Assembly (NCBI GenBank): GCA_965153455.1
Contig: OZ234495.1
Location: 22,750,875 to 22,814,874, forward strand
DNA: 64,000 bases
DNA from: Sphagnum compactum
Lineage: Eukaryota > Bryophyta > Sphagnopsida > Sphagnales
Direction of reading: 5' to 3'
A program made the position numbers and the translations under genes. This document shows, piece by piece, positions 1 through 11,983 of this stretch (position 1 is the stretch's first letter; each line of letters begins with the position of its first letter). The notes under the pieces were generated by a model. It was given only the letters and a program-made list of their open reading frames with translations. It searched no databases and was not told where the DNA came from.

Positions 1-3000
1 CTTGTGGTTAATGCTTTTAAACCTTCCATCTAGAGATATCATTTTTTTGTTTGGTAATGGTTAATGAACTTGGAGTGCTCATAGTCAAAACTACTGTGTA
101 TTGACCATTTCCATCATCTATTTGGCCATAATATGGGGTTTGTCAAAACCAAAAAGATTGTAAAGGTCAAAATTAAATAACTTCTTGAAAGGAATTGTTT
201 GGAATAAAATTTAGAGTGTTTGGTAATAGGAGGGACATTATTTATGTATGAAGTTTGGCATGTCCAACTATAGAATGTGCCTCAATTGCACCCCCAAAAA
301 AAGATGTTCACAAGAGGTTGGATTTTAATATTTTGACATTTCTTATTTTGGGAGATTACATCTTGTTTGTTTCAAACCCAAATGGAGGTTTGTAAACATG
401 TATAGAAACACACAGTGTAAGGCTACCTAAACCCTTACGAGCTCTAAACTTGAAAATAAGGAAGAAATGAACATATGTTCTCTAAGAGCTTAATTGTTCA
501 CTCATTGGCTTATTTGCCTAATAGGTTCAAATATAAAAGTGTTTCTGAATTAAAAGGTATATTTTTTAAGTTTTAGGTTTATCAAGATTATGATGTGAGT
601 TTGGTCACATTCCCTTTCAGGAGTTACTATTAGTTATATGGATTTTTGTTTTCACTAATCACATGACATTTGTGATTAGAAAAGGAAGAAATGGGTTATG
701 TCTTTCAAAGGCAATAAGGCAAAAGTTTAAGTTTCTAGTTAGTATTCATAATTTAAGGATTTGGATAAGAGGCCAAAAGATTAATGCATAACAACATCAA
801 TTTGAAGGGATGGCAAGAGAAATGTGCATGCATCAGAAATTTTTAACTATGAAATGAAGTTTATTATTTCATGATAATGTTTTTCAATAATGAATCTTCA
901 ATTTTAATTTGGCAAAAATTGGAATACACATTATCACACATACATTAAAAAAACATAAGAATTAGGGTATTTGTTGTAGTTCAAATTGGTAAGCACTGGT
1001 TGTGGTAATATATTGATAGATCAATAATTGTACCATTTTCATTTCAAGGTAAGAATAATTATTAATTTGGTTTGGGGTGCATGTTTTATTTTTTACAATT
1101 ATGTAAAATTTAGGTGTATATGTGATATTTAATCTACCACATGAGTGTGTGATGTCAAAAGCTTAATAAAAGGAATGACAATTTATAATGAAATGATGGT
1201 TTTGTTGTCCTAGCAACAAAACAAAGTTGCTATGACAAAGACATTGTTTGTCCAATTAAATAATCAATTGCTTAAACAATCATCAATGAAGTTGATCATT
1301 GCCCCTTGTTTAATTTGTGTGTTTCCATTGGAATTTTGATGATTTGGAAATCAATCATGTTATTTTCCAAGATTCATTTTTTTTCTCCTTCAAGTCCAAA
1401 CCCATGAAATTGAATTTAAACATTTGCCATGCAATGTCGCCACCTTAACCTTGAGCTCGCAACCAAGGCAAGGGCTTGCAAAGGTGCGGGCCAAGAGTGA
1501 AGCCTGGGAATTATATTTCATGCTCCCAGGAGTGTAGGAGAGTGTGAGGGAATGAACCTCCACACTCCCAAGTGAGCTCTCACTTTGGGAGTTGGAGTTC
1601 TGATGGACTCCCGAATATTCAGAAAGCGATTACAAGGTAAAAACTTATTGGATTGAAAAATTCTTTATATCATTGCAAAACTGTTGGAACGAAAATGTCA
1701 AAATTGGGCTTGCATGACCCATTTGGGTATTTAAAACACAAGTTATGACCAAAAAAAGAGTCGAGAGTCAATTTTGCCAATTTGACTTGCGATCACTAAA
1801 AATCAAGAATCACCTCGATTTCCTTACGTGTAGATGACACGTGACATATCATTGGAAAGCTCTTGATGAAGGCTACAACTTTGCTTTCGACCTCACCTCA
1901 ATCGAAAGTTTGCACAAGAAGTTATGAACCTCCAAAGTTGCGGGAGTCCCAATTTCGAGAATTTCGAAACTCTCAACGTTGTTTTCACCTTTGGACGCGT
2001 AGAATCCATCAAGGAGTTTGAGGGTGTGTCATGCAACTTCGTGCCTTGTTTAAAAACACACACCATCTAAACCCTTTGTCACAATGTAATGTCCATGAGA
2101 TCTTTAGTCATCAACCTTATTTTCATTATCTTATTTGGGTTGGTGATTAGCTTTCTTGCCATCTTCACATAACATAAATTTAACAAAATAACAATCACAA
2201 CACTTAAATCTAATTATTATATGTTATGGATTTGCAACAACAACACGTCCATTATGTTATAGACATTCAACGTCACACCCATAGGTAATTTAGGGGGTAC
2301 ACTTAGAGCACCCCTAGGTCAAGATCCCTTTTGTTTTGTTGGGAAAGAGGGTTGCCATCCTTAAATAAATAAAATATTTTTTCTTTTCTTTTCATTGGGA
2401 AAGAAAACGTTCTTGGGTGTATGTAAATTACACTCGCACCCAAAATCACTTACACTGAATAAGGTTGGAACTTTTGAATGTAGTGGTGACTATTTTTAGA
2501 GATATAATAAACCCCCTTTATATCACGCCTTTGGTGACCACTTCTTTTGTGACACTAATGAATTGTGATTTAAACATGTATAGTCACATTCCATATAAAC
2601 CATTAGTTTTATTATTCATTATTAGACTTTAAAAAGATTGTGATTTCTACCTATTTAAATGTGACAATTTACATTGAGTTTGAGCTTTTTAATTATTAAC
2701 TTGTGTATCTTATCAACTATATTTTTTAAATTAAGATTTTTTTGTTTTCTTGGCAAGTTTGAATATATTTTGCTTGTTTACATCAGAAAGTTGTTTTTTC
2801 TTTTCTTCAACTTGATTCATTGTTGTTAGTTTGCAAAACTTGAACACAAAACAACATTAACATTGCCAGAGGAAACTACAATTTACCAAACTCTAATATT
2901 TGTTCTAGATTTATCTCATTATAGTCACATTTACAAAAAAAAAAAGCTTTGAAATTTTTTTGTGATACTACTGAGTGTGATAGTGAATCTAAATAATGGT

Positions 3001-6000
3001 TGTTCTTATTAAAATGAATGATTATCGAAAAATATGTGACACAAACAAAAATGTGACTAAAATGAACATGATTATAAAGAGGGGTTAATGTACATATGAA
3101 AAGATCAACATGAAATGCAAGAGAGGGATACCATCATATTAGCCAATGTCTTTACATCAAAAGGTAAATAAATAAATAAAGGAAAAACACTCGGCAAGGG
3201 AACAAGAGAAAAAAAAAGAAAGGATGGAAGTCCAAACAAAAGACCACACCCGAAAGTACAGAATGCAGAGAAGTAAAGGTGCAATCAAAGCCTACTCCTC
3301 TCATACACTGTCTCCTCCACACCTAACTTCTTGAAGAGAAATTTGAAACATTTTAGGGTTTTACCAAAACTAGAACATTGTTAAGTATGTGGTTAAGATG
3401 AAGGGATAAAGGTAGGAAACCATGGGAGATGTTTCGAGCTTGAACATTGTTGGTCCTTGAAATGGCAGTGACTTTCAGACCGATGAACTTTCGAAGCCTT
3501 CTTCAGTAGCAACACATGTAAGCAAGTCCTAACTTCTCATAGTGAGCAAGTTCCCTCTCACAAGCCTTACTCATGTCAAAGGCACATATTGCCTTTTAGC
3601 CTGCTGTGTTATATTGTGACTGTTCTAACTCTATCCATTACCACGGGATATTGAGGCTTTTTGTAACTAGCCAAGTCTCAAAAACTCCAACAAATCTTAT
3701 GAATGTCTTGCTTGATGTTTTACCACGAAGAAGTTCAAAGACTTGATTTGGAGGCACTATATTCAAGAATGTGCTCTATTAGGTAGTAGCATGAATCCTT
3801 TCCAAAGAGTCAAAGGAGTGAGGGTGTTTACTTGAAAATTTTCTATAATTAGAACCCCTGGGCTTGATTGGCTAATGGAACTGATGACAGTAATGGAAAG
3901 CCTTCTACTTGGCCACCTTGAAAATATGCATCACATATCAACACTCTTATGTCCTTCTCAAAAACTACAAGCTAATGTGAACAGCAAACTTTAGAAAAAT
4001 CTTGATAACTTCTGCCAAACACCTGATATCTTCTGCACTACCTACTTGCTCTTGCTTCTTACATACCTTGCAATCCTAAAACCAAAACCTAGAGATGGAC
4101 AACAAGCCCTGAGCAACCACATTACCACAAACAAATGTTTGAGTATTTTAGAGAGTTCTTCCGGATTACTCAACCCTGGGTATTATTTAGAGGATGTGTA
4201 TGTACAGGAACCATACTGGGGTCAATGGATATGGTAGCATTTTCTTGAAGACAGTTGCACAGCAAGCAGTGAGGCATGGTGCACCAGAGAGTGAAGATGG
4301 TGAGTTCTTCATTGTTACATCAGTGCCATCAAATTATACAAAGGCATTGGTGAAATTGTGATGCCAAAACGGAAGATATGCTGCCTCACAACATCATGCT
4401 TTTGAAACTTGCAACAGAGATAACCCTATCCCAGAAACCTGAAATGCAAAACCCTGAATTGTTCCATTTTGAGACTTAGTTAGTCAACAAAATTTGATGC
4501 ATCAATCTCAAATTCAATGCATCCACTTCTTGCTCTTGTAATCTAATAATTGTTTAGATTTTAAAACTCTAGATGTTCTTAATTTCTAGTTCCATGACTG
4601 TACCTGACATGGCTGGGTAATAGGAAGTTGTAAGAACTATTTCTATTTGTAACATGCAATGCCTGAGAATTAATACCAATTCACCAGTCTATGAGGATCA
4701 AACATTTGTGACTCTAAGTTTTACCTAGGAGTGGACAATGATAATGCCATTGGCAGGCACATACAATTTGACATATAACAATAGTGTGATGAGATTGGAA
4801 TGCAAAATGTGCACCTCTTGAAGCAAGCAATAATATTATCTTGAAGTTTCCTTTTGTCATCTCAATTTCTTGAAGAGTTGCTTGACTAAACACAAGTTTT
4901 TGAAGAAGAGAAATCAAAATCCAAAGCTACAGGCAACATGCGAATCACATAGATAGTAGAGTTACATAAGAAAGAACATAACTCAAAAAACTTATTCAAA
5001 GGGTACACGCACAAAGAATTGTGTGTGTGTGTGTGTGTTTTTCATGGAATACACATGCACTCCCCACATGTCTTCTACTGAGTTTTGAAATTATGAGAAA
5101 ACCCAGATCAAAGCTCAGCCATTGAGCAATCAAACCAGTATGCAGAGCTGGTGTGTAGAATGCTGAAATGCTCAGCAGGTATTCAGCAATGGTCAACATG
5201 CACAATCTGGTTTACCTCTAGATCTATGCATTGATTCAGCAGTTATATTCCTCAAGAACATATTTCCTTAACAGTATTAATGCCATGTTCCCATTTATCA
5301 CTTGATTGTATGTGTTGACTTCACGTTTGCTTCCCATTGTGGCAGAGAGATATATGCCTATAAGTCTTGCAGCACTGCTGGGTTTTCTGCTGAGAGCAGT
5401 TGCAGTAGATTTACTTTGCAAGATTCATTATGAAGGCTCACCAAGATTTGTATATTAATTTGAACTGTACAAAACTTCTTTTCGAATTTGCATAACCAAC
5501 ACAATATGTCTACATATATAGTCATCAATTTAATGTATAGACATCAAAGTTTTACTCTTTCCATGTGTATTGTTGCATTAGTATGCAAAAACACGCCACT
5601 TACATGGGCATCTGACATCCTTGTGACACATATTCCATAATTACCCATTGATAAAGCCTTATGTGATTACCCATTTGACCAATTTCTCCATGGTGTATGA
5701 GTCAACTGATGGAACTAAAGGTTTAAGTTGCGCATAAAGGCAAGCTTCTTAAAGAGACTGAATGCATGATATATGATTCTAGTTTCTACCACTTCATTAC
5801 TGTAGCTTGCCAATTATGTGAAGCAACCCAAAAACCTTCTTATGTAAGGGAAATTTGGAGTTAGAACTTTGTTGTCAAACCACACATTTCGATTGGAAGG
5901 CTTTTTTCATGTTCCTCAAGTTGCCAAAGAAGCTTATGCTCACAATATTGTGGTTGAGGTCACTCACCAACCAAACAATTGTTGCAAAGACTTTAATTTG

Positions 6001-6726
6001 GAAAACAAAGACTCATGCCCCATGGCTGGCGGCTAGAGGTGAACCTTGTGGGAGGTAAGCAGCAAAATGAACTCCTAGATCCTTTGAGGTGGTGTAGAAT
6101 AATCTCTTCTTGTGAAGATTGAACCTTTTTCTATCACATAACCTTATAATATGACACCAATGTGTTTGAGATCCCACAACTTAAAGACTTAGCCCCTTTT
6201 TATAGTATGACAATGAGAATGATTGTTTGTTATATAAAAATTAAGATTAATTCACAATGCGAGATTCAGCTCCCTTGCATGCACCCAGATTAGTACACAA
6301 TTCCAAGGCAATCATTTAAAAAATTAATGCAACTTCTATATTCTAACGAACTAAACTTATTTACCTATTGGTATTGGTACTGAAATATAAACAGAAGTAT
6401 AATCACATGAACATCTAATTATGATGTAATTTTAACAATTGAAACGGAGGCAATAAAATTCAGATGGTATGGGTTTGAGACCAAAAGATTGATGAGTAGC
6501 CAAAGTTGTCACCTACTATGCGATTTTCATACTTTGCGGGTCCACAATGTCAACAGGTTATAAAGTATTGAAGTTTCATCAACTATATATGAAATGTCAC
6601 CTTGTATTGATCTATGGGCGCTTCAAACTCAAAAAAACGTCACATTAACAACATCAACACATGCACCAACTACCAAGCAACACCTGCCAAAAATTTACAA
6701 TGTCATCCTCTTCCAACAAATTCCAA
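1..6726. other. AT-rich intergenic region, no supported gene
   Basis: Both strands carry only short open frames without recognisable domains. The part from about 1.4 to 2.1 kb is less AT-rich than its surroundings but shows no coding signal I can support. The rest reads as old, degraded repeat-derived DNA. A GT microsatellite lies near 5.02 kb. Confidence 0.6.
5021..5038. repeat. (GT)9 microsatellite
   Basis: Nine uninterrupted GT units are visible directly. Confidence 0.95.
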
Positions 6727-7060
6727 CTACCGTAGTACCTGGGCAGCTTTGGCACAAATTACATTATTTTAAATTTTTGCCGAATTTTTCAGCAAAAGAC
6801 AGTACTGAATGTCGAAGATCTTGAAAATTCAATCATCACAGGTGGCCAGATTCGTACTCACAACCGTGTAAGGAAGTAGCACAGCCTTTCATCAAGTCTA
6901 ACTAAAAGCACAGTAGAGAACCAGTGAAGATGTATCACTCTTACTGAATTTACTGTTATATCTCAAAATTTTCAAAATCAGAAACTCAACTGTTGAATCA
7001 GAATGTTCAAATTATATTAGTAATTCGGCAAATTAATGCCGAAGGTGCCAAGGTACCACA
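6727..7060. mobile_element. MITE-like element, family copy 1
   Basis: This non-coding block of about 330 bp is related along its length to the block at 10798-11122. Shared stretches include the centre (fragments of the form 'aaattttcaa.atca') and the end 'tcaaattatatta'. Its ends are roughly inverted: the left begins 'ctaccgtagtacctgg' and the right reads, on the opposite strand, 'tgtggtaccttggcacc'. No clear target-site duplication is visible, so borders are approximate. A weaker, partial relative begins near 8.93 kb. Confidence 0.5.
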
Positions 7061-8570
7061 ATATGTCCATATTGCAGTCCTCTAAATAAGAATAAAGGAG
7101 TGAAATTATGTGCATTACATGAATTGATGCTCCAATGCATTCTTTGAAAAAGAAAAGAAACAAGCAATTACTCATTTGTGTCATGGCTCTACCCTTTAAC
7201 AAAATTGACGAAGGTTGGTCATGCCCTTCGTAAATCATTGTTGCTCCTTCCTCTGTTTTTCTCTGTTCGGGGGTCGTTGTTCACAAATGTGGTGCAGAAG
7301 CACTATGACCCAAAATGACCAAGGTCATGTTCTTGACTAATGACAAAAGTAGTGATCAACAAGGACACATGGGGTATTTTTTGTGGTCTTCAAAACAATG
7401 GCACAATTTAATTATTCTTGCACAATAATTTTTGTTTTACATTCAAATAATAAAAATTATTATTTCTTTATCATGTCTCATGTAATATTTAACATACCAA
7501 AGATTATTTTATTTTATTTTCCAAATTTCTAATGTTGCATCATATGGGACCATACCAAGAGAGATTTTGCATTGAATGGCAACAGGTTTCTACAACCTAT
7601 CCAAAAAGTTAAAAAGCTTGTACAAGAAATGTGGCCCCCTTTAAAATCCCTGTAAAAATGTGATAAATGTTTTTCCAAAAAAAGAAAAAATTCTTAAATA
7701 TTTGGCAAATTCCCCCCCAGAAAACAGGGAGTATGTAATAGATTATTCAATTTCTGTGAAATTTTGTAGAAAAAAATATGGCTAATCAAACACACATGAA
7801 TTTTAAAAGCTTGATATTTACTTCAATCTGCTAACTTCTAAGAGGTTAGAACTGAGTTGCTAACATTGGTTTTATGCTATGGTCTTTTATTGATCAAACC
7901 TCATAAGGTCACCCTAAATTTTGGGCATATTTTTTTGGCTACCTTCCTGGAACCAAATATAAAAATCAGGCTATCGCTATAATTTCAAATACTGATGATT
8001 GAAAACCCCAAAATATCATATGCCATGTTTTTCATTTCTAATGTGGCTTTTCAGTGCGATTTCACCATTTAAAAAATCCTGGTAGGAATAGCCAATGAAG
8101 TTATGCAGGAAAAGTCCAGGAAAAAGTCATTGAGAGACTACCAAGAGTCAATCCTTTGGGAAGCTCGCTCCCAAAGAAGTTGAGTCTGTAATTTTTTAAA
8201 AAACAACTAAAGGAAAAATATATAAAATATTATATCTATATCTATATCTATATATATAAAGGAGGTTGCGTGCTGGACAATATCTCCATACCGCCCATGG
8301 GCCACATTAAAAAAAAACAGAAAACAAAGTACTGTTGAAGCACCCATTAACGATTGTTGCATAGAGCACCGCCCTTGTCCAAAGACTAGGTAGGTCTGAA
8401 AGTTGTTCAGTTACCATTTTGTGGGTGGGTAGAGCCCCCCTCCCCAGTCTTCAGTTCCCCCTCAAATGCACAAAAAGCCAACACTTTTCGGCAAACAAAC
8501 CAGATCAACAGCCAGAGACAATTAATTCTATGCGAAACCAAAGGGGCAAAGAAATTGCAGCATTGCTGAC

Positions 8571-8588
8571 CACACACACACACACACA
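8571..8588. repeat. (CA)9 microsatellite
   Basis: Nine CA units are visible directly, flanked by unique sequence. Confidence 0.9.
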
Positions 8589-9428
8589 GGATCCGTCTCC
8601 CATCGGTACCACAGCAACTGTGCGCACCTTGAATTGGAAAAACATGGCCTTGGGGAAAAAGTGCTCCGACGTGGCCTGAACGCCAGTGGTTACAAACCTT
8701 CCTTTGCTATGAGCCACCCAACCAAAGCCAATAATTCAAAGCTTTGTTGATCCCCCTTTCTTAGCACTTAGGGGATTTGTGGACAGCCAAAAGCCTCATC
8801 TCTGGCCATGGGGGAGAGGAGAACCTTTTTTCTGTGATGTCCTTAGTCTGAGGAAGAACTTATGGTGGAGCAGGAATGAATTTCTAACGATTGGACAATT
8901 CGCAACAGCCATGACTACCTATGTTTTGTACAATTATAGTAGTACCTTGACTGATTTGGCACACATTACAATACTTTTAGAAATGCTGAAATTTTCAAAA
9001 AATCCTTTTCTCAAAGAGGAATATTTTTGTGAAGGAAATTGAATCTGTTGGAATATTCCGGAATAATCTATTCATGAAGTGGAATCTTCAAATTTAGTTA
9101 ATTATTCTGCAGACATGTGCTGAAGCTGCTACTGTTCTACTGTAATTATAAGACAAGGTCAGAGATACTGAATCCCACCCGGCCCGCCCCCCACCCACTT
9201 TCTTGTGGAACAAGACTGGATACATCAACAGACTTTACAAGTCGCTACCAGTGACAAAACAGAGATACAACTGTTAGCCTCTCCAAATTCAGCATTCGCG
9301 GCATAAGCAGATTAACATCTAAGGCTAGACCAAGCTTCCCTCTCGTTGGACGACTTTGCACATCAGAGCACATGGTATGATGAAGGACGCATCGAGGTCA
9401 ATAGATAGTACTCTAAAGCACTCCTGAA

Positions 9429-9640
9429 TTGCAACGTAAGAAGATCGCAGCAGAGCGCCGGAGAAGAAGGATGGCAGCTTGCCACCGATCCGCGATGGCG
9501 GATCGTCGCATGCGTGGTCTTTCTCGACAAAACCCTAGCGAAAACCCTAGCGCGGGAGACGGACATCTAAACCCTAAATTTCTTCCCTTCCCGCAGGAAT
9601 ATCCTTCAGCAGTTGGGGTGCTATAAGTGGACGTCGGTTG
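9429..9640. promoter_or_regulatory. GC-rich island with telo-box motifs
   Basis: The block is much richer in GC than its surroundings and contains three AAACCCTA-type motifs (near 9530, 9542 and 9568). In plants such telo-boxes are typical of promoters and first exons of growth and translation genes. It is open on both strands (a 65-residue frame on plus and a 108-residue frame on minus), but neither frame resembles a known protein. It could be an orphaned promoter or first exon, or part of an unrecognised repeat. Confidence 0.3.
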
Positions 9641-10011
9641 GTCTGGGCAGTAAGCAAAACAACTTCTATTTTCGTTGACAAATATTTTCCTATTTTTTGG
9701 TGCTTTGATTTTGATTATTTTTGGGGTTTTTGGTTTCATTCTGGTGAGCTAAAATAATCCATAATCTTGTTTGATTGGTGATGAGTGACATTTTGTTCCT
9801 TAAAAAAGTTTCACGTGATTTTGGTACAAATAGTTTGAACCCCGTGCCTAATGCACAGGTGTGTTATTTCAACGATGTTTGGTTCATGTTTTAGTTTTTT
9901 TTTAAAACTTTTATCTTTTTTATTTTTTATTTTTATGTGTTTTCTGTTTTTATTATTATTTTGTATTAATAAAAATAAAGTGTTTTTTTTTCACTTTTGT
10001 TTTTTTGTTTA

Positions 10012-10575
10012 TTTGGATGCAAGTTTGAAGTTTGGAGAAAGACGACACACCTCATTCTTTTTCAAGTAGGGTTTTTCTTCATTATTATAAGTTTTATTTT
10101 TTCTTATTTTCTACTCTTTATTTGGTTTCTTCTTTTTTGTAATTTTTTTCTTTTAAAATGATTTTACTGTATTTCTCTTTCCTTGTTTCATTTGTTTCCA
10201 TTCCTTTATTACAGTTTTTGTTTTTTTGTTTTTTTTTGTTTATGTTTGTTTCATATTTTAATTTTTTCTATTCTTAATTCGTCTATCTTCATTTTTTTCT
10301 ATTTTTAAATTTATTTAGTTTTTCTTTTCTTTTCCAAAAAAATTCTAGTTTTTCTAATATGTTTATAATAAAAATAATTTTTAAGAAAAATAATTTTTGT
10401 TTGATTAGATGCAGGTTTGAAGTTTGAAAAAAGAAGACAAACCTCATTTTTTTTTCAAGTATGGTTTTTTTTCTCTTTCTTTTGCTCTCTGTTTTGTTTC
10501 TTATTTTTTGTCATCTATTTTTTAATTTTCTTTTAAGATTATTTTACTGTATTTTCCTTTTTTGTTTCGCGTTTA
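10012..10575. repeat. Direct duplication in T-rich DNA
   Basis: A segment starting near 10012 ('ttggatgcaagtttgaagtt') recurs near 10405 ('ttagatgcaggtttgaagtt'). It is followed in both copies by the same order of blocks (CCTCATT, TTTTTCAAGTA, then ATTTTACTGTATTT). The period is about 393 bp. Both copies are diverged and non-coding. Confidence 0.55.
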
Positions 10576-10672
10576 AGTGTTTACAAAAAGTTTCTAATTG
10601 TTAAAGTGTTTTTCTGTTTTTATTTTTTTTCTAGTTTTTTCCCTTTTTTAAATATATATTTGTTCTGTTTGG

Positions 10673-10715
10673 ATGGATGACGGGACGGATGACGGGACGG
10701 ATGACGGACAGATGG
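10673..10715. repeat. Short tandem repeat, 13-bp unit
   Basis: About three copies of a unit close to ACGGATGACGGG lie in a row, giving a meaningless run of Asp/Gly/Thr codons in the plus frame. Confidence 0.8.
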
Positions 10716-10797
10716 ATGAAAAGCTTCATTTTATCCCGACGTCCTTTACTATATGTAATAACCAGGGTCCAGTAACCTTTCACCCCTACATTTGGTA

Positions 10798-11122
10798 CTA
10801 CCATAGGACCTTTTCAGCTTCAGCACTAATTATATTATTTTCAGTTTTGCCAAAATTTTCAACAAAGACAATTCTATATGCCCAAAAACTTGAATATTCA
10901 GTAAAGGCAGCCAGATTTGAACCCACGCTTTCCTCAGTGTCTTTGAGGAGTCTTAACCTAAAGTACAACAAATACTTTGTGAAAACACTTGTGATTTTAT
11001 TGTATTCTAATCATTATATGTCGAAATTTTCAAAATCAAAAATTATGATGTGAAAACAAAAACTTCAAATTATATTAATTATTTGGCATTACTGTGCTGA
11101 ATGTGAAAAGGTACTATGGTAG
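10798..11122. mobile_element. MITE-like element, family copy 2
   Basis: The left end starts 'ctaccataggaccttttc' and the right end, read on the opposite strand, starts 'ctaccatagtaccttttc'. The inverted repeat continues to 'ttcagcac' on both sides, about 29 bp with few mismatches. The 325-bp body is AT-rich and non-coding and is related to the block at 6727-7060. A target-site duplication could not be identified with confidence, so the superfamily is unassigned. Confidence 0.6.
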
Positions 11123-11441
11123 CTTCTAAGAATCCTCAGTGCTCAGGATGATGAAACCCTGCCAAACTTTATAAATAGAAAGCACCCAAGAAAGGGAGAG
11201 AAAAAGAAACAAGGGGCAAGGACCAAAGTCCAGGCAAAAGCTCAGGAGCTCAAATCAGTGAGAAATTTCCTTCCCTCCTCTGCTTCTTTGGGTTTCTTTT
11301 AGTAAATTACCGCAGATGTTTCACATTCTTTGAAAGTCCCAATAATAAGAATCGGTAAGTTGCTATTTAACAATAATGTGCACCTGTCCATAACTGTCAA
11401 TGCACATTCTGGAGAAATTAGTGAAGGATCTTAAATACAAC

Positions 11442-11470
11442 TGAACCTCTTGGCGGGAACCCGGGGTCCC
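11442..11470 (+). repeat. Left terminal inverted repeat
   Basis: Begins TGAACCT, one variable base, then TTGGCGGGAACCCGGG. It pairs with 13946-13974 with two mismatches. The inner half is nearly self-complementary around CCCGGG. Confidence 0.85.
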
Positions 11471-11983
11471 GCAAAAAACTCAACGTCAGAAGACAATAAA
11501 TGTTTTTTTGGAGGGTACCTCAAATAGCGCCCGGGCCCCGTGGCGGATGCCGTACGGGGCTTTTACTGGCCTGGCAGGAGCTCCAGACCTCGCTGGAGCA
11601 GCAAAAGCAATGTCTAAGCGGAGCCAGGAGGAATGTTTGATTGAATTGAAAATGAAAATACACCGTTGAGGATTTGACAATAATGACCTGAGAAGAACAA
11701 GGGCAACATTCAAGAGGCCATGGCAGCAATCTTGCATTATCTTGAGATCTGGGAGAACTGTAATATAATTGGTCGATGGTGTGATCAACTACTCGTATTT
11801 TCGTCACTAGTCGAGAAGCCGCCCACGTTGTCTGATACAGCAACCTCAAGTTTGACCGTCGGTGAATCCTTACTCCAAAAGCGCAAACATGGCGGCATCA
11901 GTGGATCGTATCAATGTGTGCAGCAGATCAACAAGAAGAAGACGGATCGGAAGACGAACGCATTGGAGAGAGTGGTGAAGAAG

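Larger units (their letters stand above)
7061..10797. other. Intergenic region with GC island and T-rich tract
   Basis: No gene is supported. The stretch holds a CA microsatellite (8571-8588), a partial copy of the 6.7/10.8-kb repeat near 8.93-9.02 kb, a GC-richer island at about 9.43-9.64 kb with telo-box-like motifs, and a very T-rich tract from about 9.89 to 10.66 kb that contains an internal duplication. The reading frames in the T-rich tract are low-complexity artefacts. Confidence 0.6.

Noticed and set aside
1600-2100. Possible LTR retrotransposon terminus
   Set aside because: The text 'attggaaagctcttgatgaaggc' resembles a segment near 40.29 kb, but no paired LTR, primer-binding site or polyprotein was found.
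9851-10069. Phe/Leu-rich 72-residue frame, membrane-protein-like
   Set aside because: It is the translation of a T-rich low-complexity tract.
10880-10960. tRNA-like B-box word (GGTTCAAATC on minus) within the 10.8-kb element
   Set aside because: No A box, acceptor stem or cloverleaf could be formed around it. The similar word near 41400 also fails.
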